This document shows, one piece after another, positions 33,885 to 44,024 of a DNA stretch of 64,000 nt. The notes below the pieces were generated by a model. The model did not search any database. It was not told the origin of the DNA and saw nothing but the letters and a program-made list of their open reading frames with translations. The number at the start of each line of letters is the position of its first letter. Within the stretch, counting starts at the first letter, position 1. The stretch is from Cerrena zonata (lineage: Eukaryota; Basidiomycota; Agaricomycetes; Polyporales; Cerrenaceae), in the NCBI GenBank assembly GCA_038087015.1, contig JASBNA010000033.1, positions 1 to 64,000 of the forward strand, written 5' to 3'. Position numbers and translations under genes: made by a program.

Positions 33885-35579
33885 ATGGAACTCAACCAGG
33901 AGAATACTTATACTAAACCTTACTCAAGCAACCATATTCAAACACAAATCTCGCAAAAACCTTCAATAAATATTAAATCATTTCCAGAAAACTATCAAGT
34001 CATTTCAAAACTTGGTAGCGGCAGCTTTGGTTCGGTGGTTTTGGCAAGATACAGAAAGGATCAGGATAATTTATTGAGAAAAGATGCTAAATGTGAAAGT
34101 ACAATGTTAAGTCCTTTAAAAGAATCATATTGCCATCTTGATAGTTTGGTTGCAATTAAAACTATGAATAAACGATTACCTAACTTGACTGATTATTATA
34201 AAGTTAAAGAAATTCAATTTATTCATTCAATACCTTCACATCCAGGTTTAGTTCAAATTTACGATATCTTTATTGATAATAATAATTTCCAATTACATAT
34301 TGTAATGGAATCAATGAATTCGAATCTTTTCAATCTTGTTAAGCAAAGAAATAATGATCATTTTTCTCCACAAACTTTGAAAAGTATCTTGACTCAATTA
34401 TTAGGTGCAATTCTTCATATTCATAATCACGAATTTTTCCATAGAGATGTAAAACCAGAAAATATCTTGGTTATCCCCACCCTGTTATATTTTGGTTCAA
34501 ATGATTCAATTCCTCCAAATAGAAAGAAAGATCGTTATATAATTAAGCTTGCTGACTTCGGTTTATCTAGGAGTATTCATAATTTTAAACCCTATACCGC
34601 TTATATTGCCACTAGATGGTATAGATCTCCAGAAGTTTTATTAAGAAAAAAATGGTATGGGAAACCTTTTGATATTTGGGCTTTTGGTACAGTGGCAGTT
34701 GAATTAGCTAATTTTAAACCACTCTTCCCCGGCGAAAATGAATTAGAACAATTATATTTAATATTAAGAATCTTAGGTAATCCTTCAATGCCAAATAAAA
34801 TCATCTCCTCACATAATTCTTATAAAATCCCTCTTGGTGGTTATTGGGATGAAGCCCAAACCCTAGCTTCAAAACTTGGTTTACATTTACCCTTTTGTAT
34901 TGGCAGTCTGATTAATGACATTCTTCCAGAAAATTATTATCCTGGATTAAAAGATGTTATTAAAGCTTGTCTTACTTGGAATCCAGATTTAAGAGCTGAC
35001 GTTCACACTCTTTGTTCTTTACCTTATTTCCAAAATACGAGTATTTATCAAGATAAAGAAGAAAATAAATCAAAAAAACAAATTCTTAATGGTTTAAAAC
35101 TTGGCTCTTCTTCCATTAAATTATCAAATTTTACTAATAAAATTTTCCCTAAAACGTCAATTGACAAAAATGTTTATGATGATTTTGATGATGGTTATGA
35201 AGAAAATTTTATGAATCATTCTGTTACATCATTCCATGGTGTTAATCAAAATGTTCCTATTTATGATAAATCTTTACAAATTTATGATGGCCTTTCTTAT
35301 GAAAATGACCCTTATCTTGTTAACGAAATTCTTGAACCACAATTAAATATAATGCCCACGGAACTAAATAATGATACGTTATCAAATATTCCAGAATCTT
35401 TTGAATTTGTTAATTATGATAGTGACGAACAAGCAATTGAAAAATTAATTCCTGATAAAAACTATATCTGGGATGATTCGAATTCAAAAGCCGGAGATAA
35501 CCCCCCATTGAATAATGAAGTGAATCCCAACAATAACGAAGAATGTACATTGGAACATAATGTCAATGTGGTTGTCTAA
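33885..35579 (+). CDS. IME2: Ime2-like meiosis/development protein kinase
   Basis: A serine/threonine kinase of the RCK/Ime2 group, which drives meiotic entry and in some fungi mating or morphogenesis. The kinase domain runs from about residue 37 to 395: GSGSFGSV at 44-51, VAIK with Lys92, HRDVKPEN at 186-193, DFGLSR at 224-229, and the dual-phosphorylation motif TAY at 238-240 followed by ATRWYRSPE. The HRD-DFG spacing is longer than usual because of an insert (residues about 196-217), as in yeast Ime2. The C-terminal 170 residues are Asn/Asp-rich and low complexity. The first ATG in frame is 33885; upstream codons contain no ATG. 564 residues (S. cerevisiae 645). Frame intact. Confidence 0.88.
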   Translation: MELNQENTYTKPYSSNHIQTQISQKPSINIKSFPENYQVISKLGSGSFGSVVLARYRKDQDNLLRKDAKCESTMLSPLKESYCHLDSLVAIKTMNKRLPNLTDYYKVKEIQFIHSIPSHPGLVQIYDIFIDNNNFQLHIVMESMNSNLFNLVKQRNNDHFSPQTLKSILTQLLGAILHIHNHEFFHRDVKPENILVIPTLLYFGSNDSIPPNRKKDRYIIKLADFGLSRSIHNFKPYTAYIATRWYRSPEVLLRKKWYGKPFDIWAFGTVAVELANFKPLFPGENELEQLYLILRILGNPSMPNKIISSHNSYKIPLGGYWDEAQTLASKLGLHLPFCIGSLINDILPENYYPGLKDVIKACLTWNPDLRADVHTLCSLPYFQNTSIYQDKEENKSKKQILNGLKLGSSSIKLSNFTNKIFPKTSIDKNVYDDFDDGYEENFMNHSVTSFHGVNQNVPIYDKSLQIYDGLSYENDPYLVNEILEPQLNIMPTELNNDTLSNIPESFEFVNYDSDEQAIEKLIPDKNYIWDDSNSKAGDNPPLNNEVNPNNNEECTLEHNVNVVV

Positions 35580-35718
35580 CATATATTAATAAAGTACTTG
35601 TAGTTTTGTTAGCAGATTATTTTATACCCCACACAATCTCAAAACAAAAAATCATGTATATATATATATTTACATGTATAGAAGAATTATCACAATCTAT
35701 CTTTTAATACAACAGAAA

Positions 35719-36767
35719 ATGTGTATTCTTATATCGACGACCGAGCACCCTGACTATCCGTTTCTCTTACTATCAAATAGAGATGAGTATTACGCCAGAC
35801 CAACTAAAGGAGCCCATTTCAGAACTCTAGAAAATGGCACTCAAATTTTGGCTCCTTTAGATCTAGCAAGAACTGAACACGGAACTTGGATCGGTGTTAC
35901 TACTAGTGGCAAAATTGCAGTTCTAGTCAATTACAGAGAAGAGGATAATACTCGTATGTACTTTCCCCTTTGGTTTACTCAAAATATAATACTAACAAGT
36001 CAATAGCTGAACTTGGTGAGATATCAAGAGGAATACTCCCATTGGATTATCTTTCATCTATTTCATCCGATGAAGATTGGTATCAGAATTTAGAAAATGA
36101 GCTAGCAAAGAAGAGTATTCGTGATACTAAAGTAAGTCTTCGTAAAATCGGAGGGTTTTCATTATTATATGGTAAATTAGATATAAATCATAATACTGGA
36201 AAAATCAATCATTTAAATATATTGAGTAATCGTGGTGATAGAGGTAGGGTTCATGATAGTATGTTGGCAGGAGCATGTCCCACCGATGAAGAATTAAAAT
36301 CTCATGAAGACGTTGCTTATCAAACTACTTTTGGATTATCTAATTCACTTTTTTATAAACCTTGGAAAAAAGTAGATATCGGTAAATCTAGATTAGAAGA
36401 ATTAGTTTCCAGATCAATTGTTGAAAATTATACTCATGATGAATTAATTCAACATTGTTTTGATGATATCTTAAGTTATAATACTTTTGATGCTGAAGCG
36501 GCTGACAAAGCACAAACTCTTGAAGATAAATTTTTGGAATTACGAAAATCCATTTTCATACCTCCTTTGAAAACTGGTGTTTCCAAGCCTTTGAAAAGTT
36601 CTTTTGTTGGTTCGTATTATGGTACAAGAACTCAAACAGTAATTGCCTTACATAAATCAGGGGTTTTACATTATTATGAACACGATATTCATGATTCTGA
36701 TGAACTGAGTAAGGAATTCAAAGTTAAAAAACAACATTTCCAAATCCCCCTTTCAGTTCCCCAATAG
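35719..36767 (+). CDS. TANGO2/NRDE-family protein, two exons
   Basis: Exons 35719-35953 and 36007-36767 encode 331 residues. MCILISTTEHPDYPFLLLSNRDEYYARP is the NRDE signature of TANGO2 proteins (S. cerevisiae YGR127W), with the Ntn-like Cys at position 2. That fixes the start at 35719 rather than the in-frame ATG at 35674. What looks at first like a frameshift is an intron: GTATGT at 35954, TACTAAC at about 35990, TAG ending at 36006. Splicing gives NYREEDNTPELGEISRGILP, which continues smoothly. TANGO2 is linked to Golgi organisation and to haem or lipid handling; the biochemical role is not settled. Confidence 0.9.
35954..36006 (+). other. Intron of the TANGO2/NRDE gene (53 nt)
   Basis: Consensus yeast intron: GTATGT, TACTAAC and a 3' TAG nine bases after the branch motif. 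Removal restores frame and family similarity. Confidence 0.88.
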
Positions 36768-36912
36768 CAATTAGCTTACAAGCTTTAAAGCTATTTAGTT
36801 AATAAAAATTAGCTTTAAGCTGTAGTTTAGGTGTAGTTACGGATCTTTGGCTGCACAAAATAAAATATCATCTTCTCACTGCTTTATCATTGTAAAGTCC
36901 TTCTGAATAATC

Positions 36913-37914
36913 ATGGAAACCGATAAAAGATACCCAAGTACTAGTGTGTACAAGAAGTTACCAAAGACTAATGATACAAAAAGCGATCAATTATTAATTT
37001 TCATTCCAGGAAATCCGGGGCTTCTCGATTACTATACCACCTATCTTGATTTGATTCAAAATCAAAATCCAAACTTGGAAATATTAGCAATATCCCAAGC
37101 TGGATTTCAAACTACAGATGATTTTGAAAAGGATCTGGATCCATTCAAATTTTATGACTTGGAATACCAAATTAAACACAAGTATGAAATTGTAAAAGAT
37201 CACGTCAATGAAGGCCGTTACGATGGCAGAAACATTGAGTTATTCTTCTTGGCTCATTCTGTTGGTTCCTACATGGTTCAAAGAATTTCAAAACGTCTAA
37301 TTGATGACGAGTCTTTGAATGGTAAAATCACAATTAAATTCATTGGATTGATTTGCCCAACAATTGTTGATATCGGTAAATCATCATCCGGTCAAAAATT
37401 TACCAAACTTTTTTCAATTTTGCCAATTCAACTCTTACTTTTCCTTATCAGTGTATTCAGATTTTTTTTGCCCACTGTCCTAGCTCGTATGATTATTGGT
37501 CATATCATAATTTCCAAACCAGTTCTTGATACCAAAGCCGCAATTGAAAGTTGGGAAAATTCAAAATCAGCAACATTTAAATTATTTCTGTCAAATCAAA
37601 TCATAAGACAAGCATTCACTCTCGCAAAGGAAGAGATAGAATGTATTCATAAGCATGAAGACGTCAATGACTGGTTTTTCAAAAACTTAAGCCAAACCGT
37701 CAAAATATGGTGTTTCTTTGCCTTAACCGACCATTGGGTTCATGATAATACAAGAGATTACATATTAACCAACTACCATGACAGAAATAATAGGAACGTC
37801 GATTTCCAGCTTGGCAGCATCGATAATGAAACAGGCCATGCAATAACCCATAGTTTCTGTGTGGATCAATCGGTTGAATTTGCTGAATTGACAAACTCTG
37901 CATTGAATTGGTAG
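36913..37914 (+). CDS. LDAH-family lipid droplet-associated hydrolase
   Basis: An alpha/beta hydrolase of the LDAH/YPR147C family, found at lipid droplets and thought to act on neutral lipids. The 333-residue protein has the oxyanion-type block IFIPGNPG (29-36), the nucleophile elbow AHSVGSY with Ser116, a hydrophobic segment at about 155-185 that may dip into the membrane, TDHWVHD with a likely acid, and the final GHAITHSF histidine. The frame is intact and the length is normal. It follows the TANGO2 gene on the same strand after about 145 bp. Confidence 0.87.
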   Translation: METDKRYPSTSVYKKLPKTNDTKSDQLLIFIPGNPGLLDYYTTYLDLIQNQNPNLEILAISQAGFQTTDDFEKDLDPFKFYDLEYQIKHKYEIVKDHVNEGRYDGRNIELFFLAHSVGSYMVQRISKRLIDDESLNGKITIKFIGLICPTIVDIGKSSSGQKFTKLFSILPIQLLLFLISVFRFFLPTVLARMIIGHIIISKPVLDTKAAIESWENSKSATFKLFLSNQIIRQAFTLAKEEIECIHKHEDVNDWFFKNLSQTVKIWCFFALTDHWVHDNTRDYILTNYHDRNNRNVDFQLGSIDNETGHAITHSFCVDQSVEFAELTNSALNW

Positions 37915-38138
37915 TATAAACCTCCGTACATATTCTCTTTATTCAAGATGACTCAAATTGACTTAACTGGTTAACTGTAAAAAATTGCGCTAAACTGTAA
38001 ATCGTTTGTTCTGCCGCACGCACTACCTCTGGTGACTCTGAGTCAATGAGAAAAATTAGTTGCATCCTCTAATTATATAATGGGCTTTAAATCTTTCCTT
38101 CGCCTATATCTTCGTAAAATTTATTGTTAAGAATATAG
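37915..38138. promoter_or_regulatory. Short intergenic region with an inverted TGTACGGAGG motif
   Basis: The plus strand reads CCTCCGTACA at 37921-37930, the reverse complement of the element before MIC60 and ARP4, but without CACGTG. It lies about 210 bp before the transporter ATG and directly after the stop of the upstream hydrolase. Confidence 0.4.
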
Positions 38139-39665
38139 ATGGCTACTGTTATGTCTAACGAGGATGCAAGGTCCGGTAACTCCAAGTTACAAGAATCACA
38201 AAACGATACTTATACCAATGTTGATCCCGACTTTAGTAATGAATCAGACTTAGAAATTTCAAATGATGGTAAGAAGTTGAATAAAATTTATAGGAAACTT
38301 GATTTCAGAATCATTCCTGCTTTATGGTGTATGTACTTTTTAACCTCATTCGGTTCTAACTGTTATGGTTTGACCTTGACTATGAATAGTGAAGCTGGTC
38401 ATTCTTTGGCTCAGGCATTGAAGTTAACTTCAAAAGACACCTCTACTGCTTCTGCATTATATTATGTTGGTTATATTATTTTTGATGTTCCTATGAATTT
38501 AATCATGACTAAAGTTAGTCCACAGTCATGGTTAGCAAGAATTGTTATCACTGTTGGAATAGTTTACACATGTTATCATGTTTTGGATAACAATAAAGGT
38601 CTTATTGCTATTAGATTTATTTCGGGTATGGTTGGTGCAGGAACTTGGCCAGGTATGAGTTATTATATTTCGTTATGGTATCCAAATGAAAGACTGACTA
38701 GAAGAATTGGGTATTATTTTACTGCTGCTCAAATATCTGCTGCAGTTGCCGGTTTAGTCAGTGCTGGTTTCCAAAAAATGGATGGGGTGAGAGGTTATAC
38801 TGGTTGGCAATGGATGTATTTAGTTTATGGGGTCATCACTATTGCTTGTGGTATTAGTTTGTTGTGGTGGCTTCCTGATAGACCTTTTAAGACTACTCGA
38901 GATTATTCTAAATCTTCCAATAAATTTTTAAAATTATATAGTTTAATTTTCACTCCAACTCATCCATTATCTGCAGATGAACAAGAATTACATCGTGAAG
39001 ACATTGAAGAACGTTACCATCTTATTAAATGGACTTGGAAAGATGTTGTTGAAATTATCACTGATTTAAGAATATGGCCTTTGATTCTTATGTATTTTGG
39101 TGTTGTTGGTACCGGATTCGGTTTAGCTGTTTTTGGATCTACCATTATTAAAACCAATAATCCAAATTTAACCTCAATTCAAGTCTCTTTACTTTATGCT
39201 CCAATTTGGTTATTTGATTTAGGAGGTATTTTAATCATAACTCCTTTTGCCGATAAATTTAAGAAATTTAGAGCAGCTTTTTTCTCATTTGCTTGTTTAA
39301 TTATTATTTGTGGGATGTTTGTCACTACTTTTGCTCATGGTCCTTGGAATAAATATGCTGGTTTACTTATTGCCGGTTTTGGTTTGGGTCCAACTGTTCC
39401 AATTTGTATGTCGTGGTCAGCTGAAATCTTCCAACCAAGATATGGGGATGTTGGTACTGCAGTAAGTGCTGCTTTAGTCAGTGGTTTGGGTAACTTGGGT
39501 TCAGTTACTGCTACCTATGCCTTATACAGTGGATGGCCAGCTGACAAAGCTAGATTGTATAAATACTCAAATATGATGTTGGTGGTGATAACTGGTGCCA
39601 GTATAATTGCATCAGGTGTTTGCCATTTGATCAAAGATAAAGTTAGACAAAATAGAAATGATTAA
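38139..39665 (+). CDS. MFS transporter of the anion:cation symporter (allantoate/TNA1/THI73-like) family
   Basis: A 508-residue major-facilitator permease with a hydrophilic N-terminus (about 55 residues) and about 12 membrane segments. LYYVGYIIFDVPMNLIMTK and ISGMVGAGTWPGMSYYISLWY are typical of the ACS family (Dal5, Tna1, Thi73, Fen2 group), which carry organic anions or vitamins in symport with protons. The central hydrophilic loop and the TVPICMSWSAEIFQ block of the second half also fit. The substrate cannot be read from sequence. Two near ATGs (38139 and 38151); the first is chosen. Frame intact. Confidence 0.88.
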   Translation: MATVMSNEDARSGNSKLQESQNDTYTNVDPDFSNESDLEISNDGKKLNKIYRKLDFRIIPALWCMYFLTSFGSNCYGLTLTMNSEAGHSLAQALKLTSKDTSTASALYYVGYIIFDVPMNLIMTKVSPQSWLARIVITVGIVYTCYHVLDNNKGLIAIRFISGMVGAGTWPGMSYYISLWYPNERLTRRIGYYFTAAQISAAVAGLVSAGFQKMDGVRGYTGWQWMYLVYGVITIACGISLLWWLPDRPFKTTRDYSKSSNKFLKLYSLIFTPTHPLSADEQELHREDIEERYHLIKWTWKDVVEIITDLRIWPLILMYFGVVGTGFGLAVFGSTIIKTNNPNLTSIQVSLLYAPIWLFDLGGILIITPFADKFKKFRAAFFSFACLIIICGMFVTTFAHGPWNKYAGLLIAGFGLGPTVPICMSWSAEIFQPRYGDVGTAVSAALVSGLGNLGSVTATYALYSGWPADKARLYKYSNMMLVVITGASIIASGVCHLIKDKVRQNRND

Positions 39666-39933
39666 TGATATTATTTTTTTTTCTTCACCTTCTATCACTG
39701 CTTGCAAATATCAATTTAATTGAAATTTTTTTAAATCTCTTTCACTTAATACTTAATTACCTTAATTTAATGCATATTACGTTAATTAAATAGGATTCAA
39801 AGACCTTATGCGCTTTAGACAGAATATCATCGAACACCGAAATTCAAACACCGAAACTCCGGAAGATTAGGTCTATTTAAGAGATCTTTTCAACATGATT
39901 AGTCAATCCTGTCACTTGTCCATACATAATCAA

Positions 39934-41027
39934 ATGAAAGCAGCAGTGTTTACCGGGTCTGAAGAGTTGGGCAATTTGACTAAAGTGGTTGATATTGCCC
40001 GTCCGCAAATCAGTGCTGGTCAAATATTAGTCAAATCAGTTGCGTTTGCAGCTAATCCAGTCGATTGGAAAATACATGTTCGAGGGCTCGGTGGTGGGGA
40101 AAACTACATTACCGGAAGCGATGTGTCTGGAGTAGTAGAAGAAGTTGGTTCCGAGTCAGTGGATTCGAAAAGGGGGATTTTATTTCGTCCATGTTAAGAG
40201 GTAGCAGTGTCAAAGACAGAGGAGCATTCAGTGAATACGTGGTGGCGTATCCGGAAACCAGTATCAAGTACAACAAAGAATCATTCGACCAAGAGCCTTT
40301 GCCGGCTGGCAAAACTCCATCCAATAACATCAATTCGTTTGAGTCTGCTGCCTCGGTTACCCTTGGATTAGGTACTGCAATCACCGCCTTACATCATGTA
40401 CTCCAAATCAGACCTGATAAAGATCAAGGAAAGTCTATTTTGATTTGGGGTGGAGCAACGGCCACTGGTATAATTGCCATTCAAATTGCCAAAAGAGTAT
40501 ATGGAATGAAAGTGATCACCACTGCATCTTCCAAGCATCACGCTTTCCTTAAAAGTTTAGGTGCTGATCTTGCATTTGATTATCATGACAAAAAGATAAT
40601 CAACAATTTAAGTCAGATAGATATACCTTTTGCATTTGACACCGTCTGCACCAAGCAAACTTGGCAATCGGTCTACGACTCTACTGCAAAGAGTCTTGAA
40701 CCGGTGATCACCAACATTCTATTCTTAAAGGATTCCGATCTCCAGCTTGACAATTCCCGTACCGTGAGAATCACCTCTTCTTCTGTCTACTTGCTAATGA
40801 ATGGAATAGAACAGGGAAATGTGCCCCATATCGGCTATACTGCTTCGCCTGAAATGGTCAAAGACTTCAAGGAATTCTGGAATAACATATTACCAGGGTT
40901 TCTCTCCCATTTAAAGCACGCAGACTTAAAAGTCCTAGGTCCTGGCTTGGAGAGCGTCAATGAAGCTTTAGACTTGTTGAGAGAAAACAAAGTCAGTGGT
41001 GAAAAACTTGTTTTTAGATTTAAATAG
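39934..41027 (+). CDS. YNL134C-like MDR-superfamily reductase, copy 1 (one apparent frameshift)
   Basis: An NAD(P)H-dependent oxidoreductase of the zinc-free medium-chain dehydrogenase/quinone oxidoreductase group (S. cerevisiae YNL134C/YCR102C relatives; aldehyde or enone reduction is known for the group). Features: MKAAVFTGSEEL, NPVDWK, GSDVSGVVEEVGS, a Rossmann block WGGATATGIIAIQIAK, FDYHD and a C-terminal SGEKLVF. The frame breaks after EVGSESV: adding one G near 40161 gives GSESVGFEKGDFISSMLRG, matching the downstream paralogue (GSKVEGFTKGDVVSSFIRG), for 364 residues. An in-frame ATG at 39895 would add 13 residues; 39934 aligns better with the paralogue. Confidence 0.87.
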
Positions 41028-41406
41028 AGAATAAATGTTGAGATGTTCGGATTTATGTACCAGAATAACGGTAAAAAGTCGGTTTTTCTGGTACCTTGTT
41101 TTGACACCCCACTGGTACAGCAATCCAACCCTAATGTTTGTCAGCTAACAAACAATACCAGTTTAAGCCAATAATACTACATTGGCCAATCACAACCAAC
41201 AAGTGGCAGCATTGTGACGTAGGAGAACTGAAGAAAATGAAAAAGAAGGTAAAAGAAGAGGATCGCAAAGACACAATCCAAGTCTGGGGTTAAGATTTGA
41301 TGACAAATAAATAGTAATTCAAATTTCACCATTTTTAGTTATTGCTGTTACTTTTTCTTTTCTACGTTTTCTTACAAATATTACTTTTTATTAATTTTCA
41401 AATGCA
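41028..41406. other. Intergenic region between the tandem reductase genes
   Basis: About 380 bp holding the promoter of the second reductase. It has T-rich sequence before the ATG. No gene, tRNA or clear operator recognised. Confidence 0.4.
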
Positions 41407-42510
41407 ATGTCTTCTGTCAAAGCAGTTCTTTCCACTGGATTTCAATCTGAAGGTGAATTGGTCAAGGTCGGTAGTGTTCCATACCCAAAGATCAATGATG
41501 ACCAAATTTTGATCAAGGCCAAATCATTTGCCGTTAACCCAACTGATTGGAAACATCTTACTTTTGCTGAAGCCGACTACATTGTTGGTTCTGATGTCAG
41601 TGGGGTTGTTGAAGAAGTTGGTAGTAAAGTCGAAGGCTTTACCAAAGGAGACGTTGTTTCTTCTTTTATTAGAGGAAATGTTTCTTCTGCAAAAGGTGCA
41701 TTCACTGAGTACGTAATTGCTGAACAGAATTCTACCATTAAATACGCAAATGGATCTAAATTTTCCAATGAAGGTCTCAAGCCAGGTTCGTATCCAACTA
41801 GTTTAATCGATACTTATGAAGGTGCCAGTTCGGTTACCCTCGGTTTATGTACTGTGGCTTTGTCATTTGTTAATCTTGGAATCAAGTTTGGTGATGAATC
41901 AAATTCAACCAAATCAATTTTGATTTGGTCTGGTTCTACTGCCACTGGGGTTTTAGCTATCCAGGTTGCTAAATTAGTCTTTGGCTTAAAGGTTATTACT
42001 ACTGCTTCTCCTAAAAATCATGATTTTTTAAAATCTTTAGGTGCCGATGCTGTTTTTGATTACCATGACACTGACGTTTCTAAACAAATCCGTGATTTCG
42101 CTGGCGACTCAATTGCTTATGCTTTGGATACCATTTCTTCCGAATACTCTTTCCAACATGTTTATGATTCAACTGCTAATTCTTCTCATGTTGCAATTGA
42201 TAACTTATTAGGTCTTCAACCTCTGCAAATTAAAACTGATGAAAATAGAAAAGTCAGCTATAGTACCACTTTGGCTTACCTTATTTGGGGTCAAGATATC
42301 GATCTTATGGGTACTATTTTCAAGTCTTCCACCCAATTGGTTGAAAACTATAATGATTTATTCGTCAAGATCTTACCTTCATATATATCCAAATTGAAGC
42401 ATTCTAATCTTAGAGTTCTCAACCCAGGTTTGGAATCTGCCAGTGAAGCTTTGGAATTATTGAGACAAAACAAAGTCAGTGGTGAAAAAGTCGTCTTTAG
42501 CTTGAACTAA
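41407..42510 (+). CDS. YNL134C-like MDR-superfamily reductase, copy 2
   Basis: The intact 367-residue paralogue of the preceding gene, in tandem and in the same orientation. It shares NPTDWKHL, GSDVSGVVEEVGSKVEGFTKGD, the nucleotide-binding block WSGSTATGVLAIQVAK, the FDYHD motif and the C-terminal SGEKVVF. The two copies differ at many positions throughout, so the duplication is not recent. No catalytic zinc ligands are present. Probably a cytosolic NADPH-dependent enone/aldehyde/quinone reductase. Specificity not decided. Confidence 0.9.
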   Translation: MSSVKAVLSTGFQSEGELVKVGSVPYPKINDDQILIKAKSFAVNPTDWKHLTFAEADYIVGSDVSGVVEEVGSKVEGFTKGDVVSSFIRGNVSSAKGAFTEYVIAEQNSTIKYANGSKFSNEGLKPGSYPTSLIDTYEGASSVTLGLCTVALSFVNLGIKFGDESNSTKSILIWSGSTATGVLAIQVAKLVFGLKVITTASPKNHDFLKSLGADAVFDYHDTDVSKQIRDFAGDSIAYALDTISSEYSFQHVYDSTANSSHVAIDNLLGLQPLQIKTDENRKVSYSTTLAYLIWGQDIDLMGTIFKSSTQLVENYNDLFVKILPSYISKLKHSNLRVLNPGLESASEALELLRQNKVSGEKVVFSLN

Positions 42511-42619
42511 ATAGTACATAACTCTGAATAGATATTTGCAATCTCTCTTATGTATGGGTGTAGGGATCTTTTTTTTGTAAACTGGGAAACATCAAAGCTC
42601 ATCCCAGGCGAGTCTGATA

Positions 42620-42646
42620 TTTTTTTTTTTTTTTTTTTTTTTTTTT
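42620..42646 (+). repeat. Poly-T tract (27 bases) in the HMT1 promoter
   Basis: A long uninterrupted T run about 80 bp before the HMT1 ATG, followed by a second run of T. Probable nucleosome-depleting element; length uncertain because of homopolymer error. Confidence 0.9.
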
Positions 42647-42724
42647 GCTTTTTTTTTCACATATAACTAGAAGAGAATCTCCATCAAATACTCTTACTTC
42701 AATCACATCCATAACTTGTTTGTA

Positions 42725-43750
42725 ATGACTTCCAATCAATCTGCCACCGATAAAGCTTCTTTAGCTTTCAGTGAACAACACTATTTTTCTTCCTATGATC
42801 ATTTTGGTATTCATGAAGAGATGTTGAAAGACACTTCTCGTACATTATCTTATAGATCAGCCATGTTTAAGAACAAGCATTTATTCAAGGATAAAATTGT
42901 TTTAGATGTTGGATGTGGTACTGGTATTCTTTCTATGTTTGCTGCCAAAGCCGGTGCTAAACATGTTTATGCTGTTGATATGTCCAATATTATTGAAAAA
43001 GCCAAAGAAATTGTTTCATTAAATGGATTTGAAGATAAAATTACTTTATTCAAAGGGAAATTAGAAGATATTAAATTACCAGTTGATTCTGTCGATATCA
43101 TTGTCAGTGAATGGATGGGTTATTTTCTTTTATATGAATCAATGTTGGATACTGTCTTGTATGCAAGAGATAAGTACCTTGTTAAAGGAGGTTTAATTTT
43201 ACCAGATAAATGTTCAATGTATATTGCGGGTATTGAAGATGGTCAATATAAAGATGAAAAAATCCATTATTGGGAAGATGTTTATGGATTTGATTATAGT
43301 CCTTTCATTAAAGTTGCCATGGTTGAACCATTAGTTGATACTGTTGATAATCAATCTTTAATCACTACTCCTCATAAATTTTTTGAATTTGATATTAATA
43401 CTGTCACTAAAGAAGAATTAACCTTCCATAGGGAATTTCAATTAACTGCCATTGACAATGATTTATGTCATGCTTATATTGTTTGGTTCGATTGTGATTT
43501 CCCTGGTGATGAAAAAGTTACTTTAGCCACTGGTCCAATGGCCCATTATACTCATTGGAAACAAACTGTTTTCTATATGGATCAAGTTTTAGATGTTAAA
43601 AAGGGTGATGTCATTAAAGGTTCAATTGCTTCTAGACCAAATTCAAATAATCCAAGAGAAGTTGATATTGAAATTGAATGGGATTTAAAATCTGAGACTA
43701 AAGATAAAACTAGAGAACAAAAGGGTAAATATAACTATTTCATGCGTTAA
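42725..43750 (+). CDS. HMT1: Type I protein arginine methyltransferase Hmt1 (PRMT1)
   Basis: Makes asymmetric dimethylarginine on RGG-type RNA-binding and ribosome-related proteins using S-adenosylmethionine. The 341-residue protein from the ATG at 42725 has YFSSYDHFGIHEEML (the helix over the SAM pocket), motif I VLDVGCGTGILS (59-70), the double-E loop SEWMGYFLLYESM with Glu129 and Glu138, and the THW loop HYTHWKQ, all intact. Length is near that of S. cerevisiae Hmt1 (348). Frame intact. The RG-rich CCCH protein in this window would be a possible substrate type. Confidence 0.97.
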   Translation: MTSNQSATDKASLAFSEQHYFSSYDHFGIHEEMLKDTSRTLSYRSAMFKNKHLFKDKIVLDVGCGTGILSMFAAKAGAKHVYAVDMSNIIEKAKEIVSLNGFEDKITLFKGKLEDIKLPVDSVDIIVSEWMGYFLLYESMLDTVLYARDKYLVKGGLILPDKCSMYIAGIEDGQYKDEKIHYWEDVYGFDYSPFIKVAMVEPLVDTVDNQSLITTPHKFFEFDINTVTKEELTFHREFQLTAIDNDLCHAYIVWFDCDFPGDEKVTLATGPMAHYTHWKQTVFYMDQVLDVKKGDVIKGSIASRPNSNNPREVDIEIEWDLKSETKDKTREQKGKYNYFMR

Positions 43751-44024
43751 GACTTTATGATTTTTGCATTTTTTTCCTTTTTATTATTATTATTTTCTAT
43801 TAGAAGCGTTCTATTAAAAGTGTATTACTAGTTTCCCATATTGATGGTTGAAGAATTTGATTTTATTACGCATACATTATATATTTGCAATAGATATTGT
43901 CATTAATTGTATACTTGTAGATGGTGATGTTGATAGCTGCTAAAAATCGCAAGTGCACTACAGAATATTTTTATATGAGAAGACTGGCAAATTGCTATTA
44001 ATCATCAATTTATATTTCTTTTCA

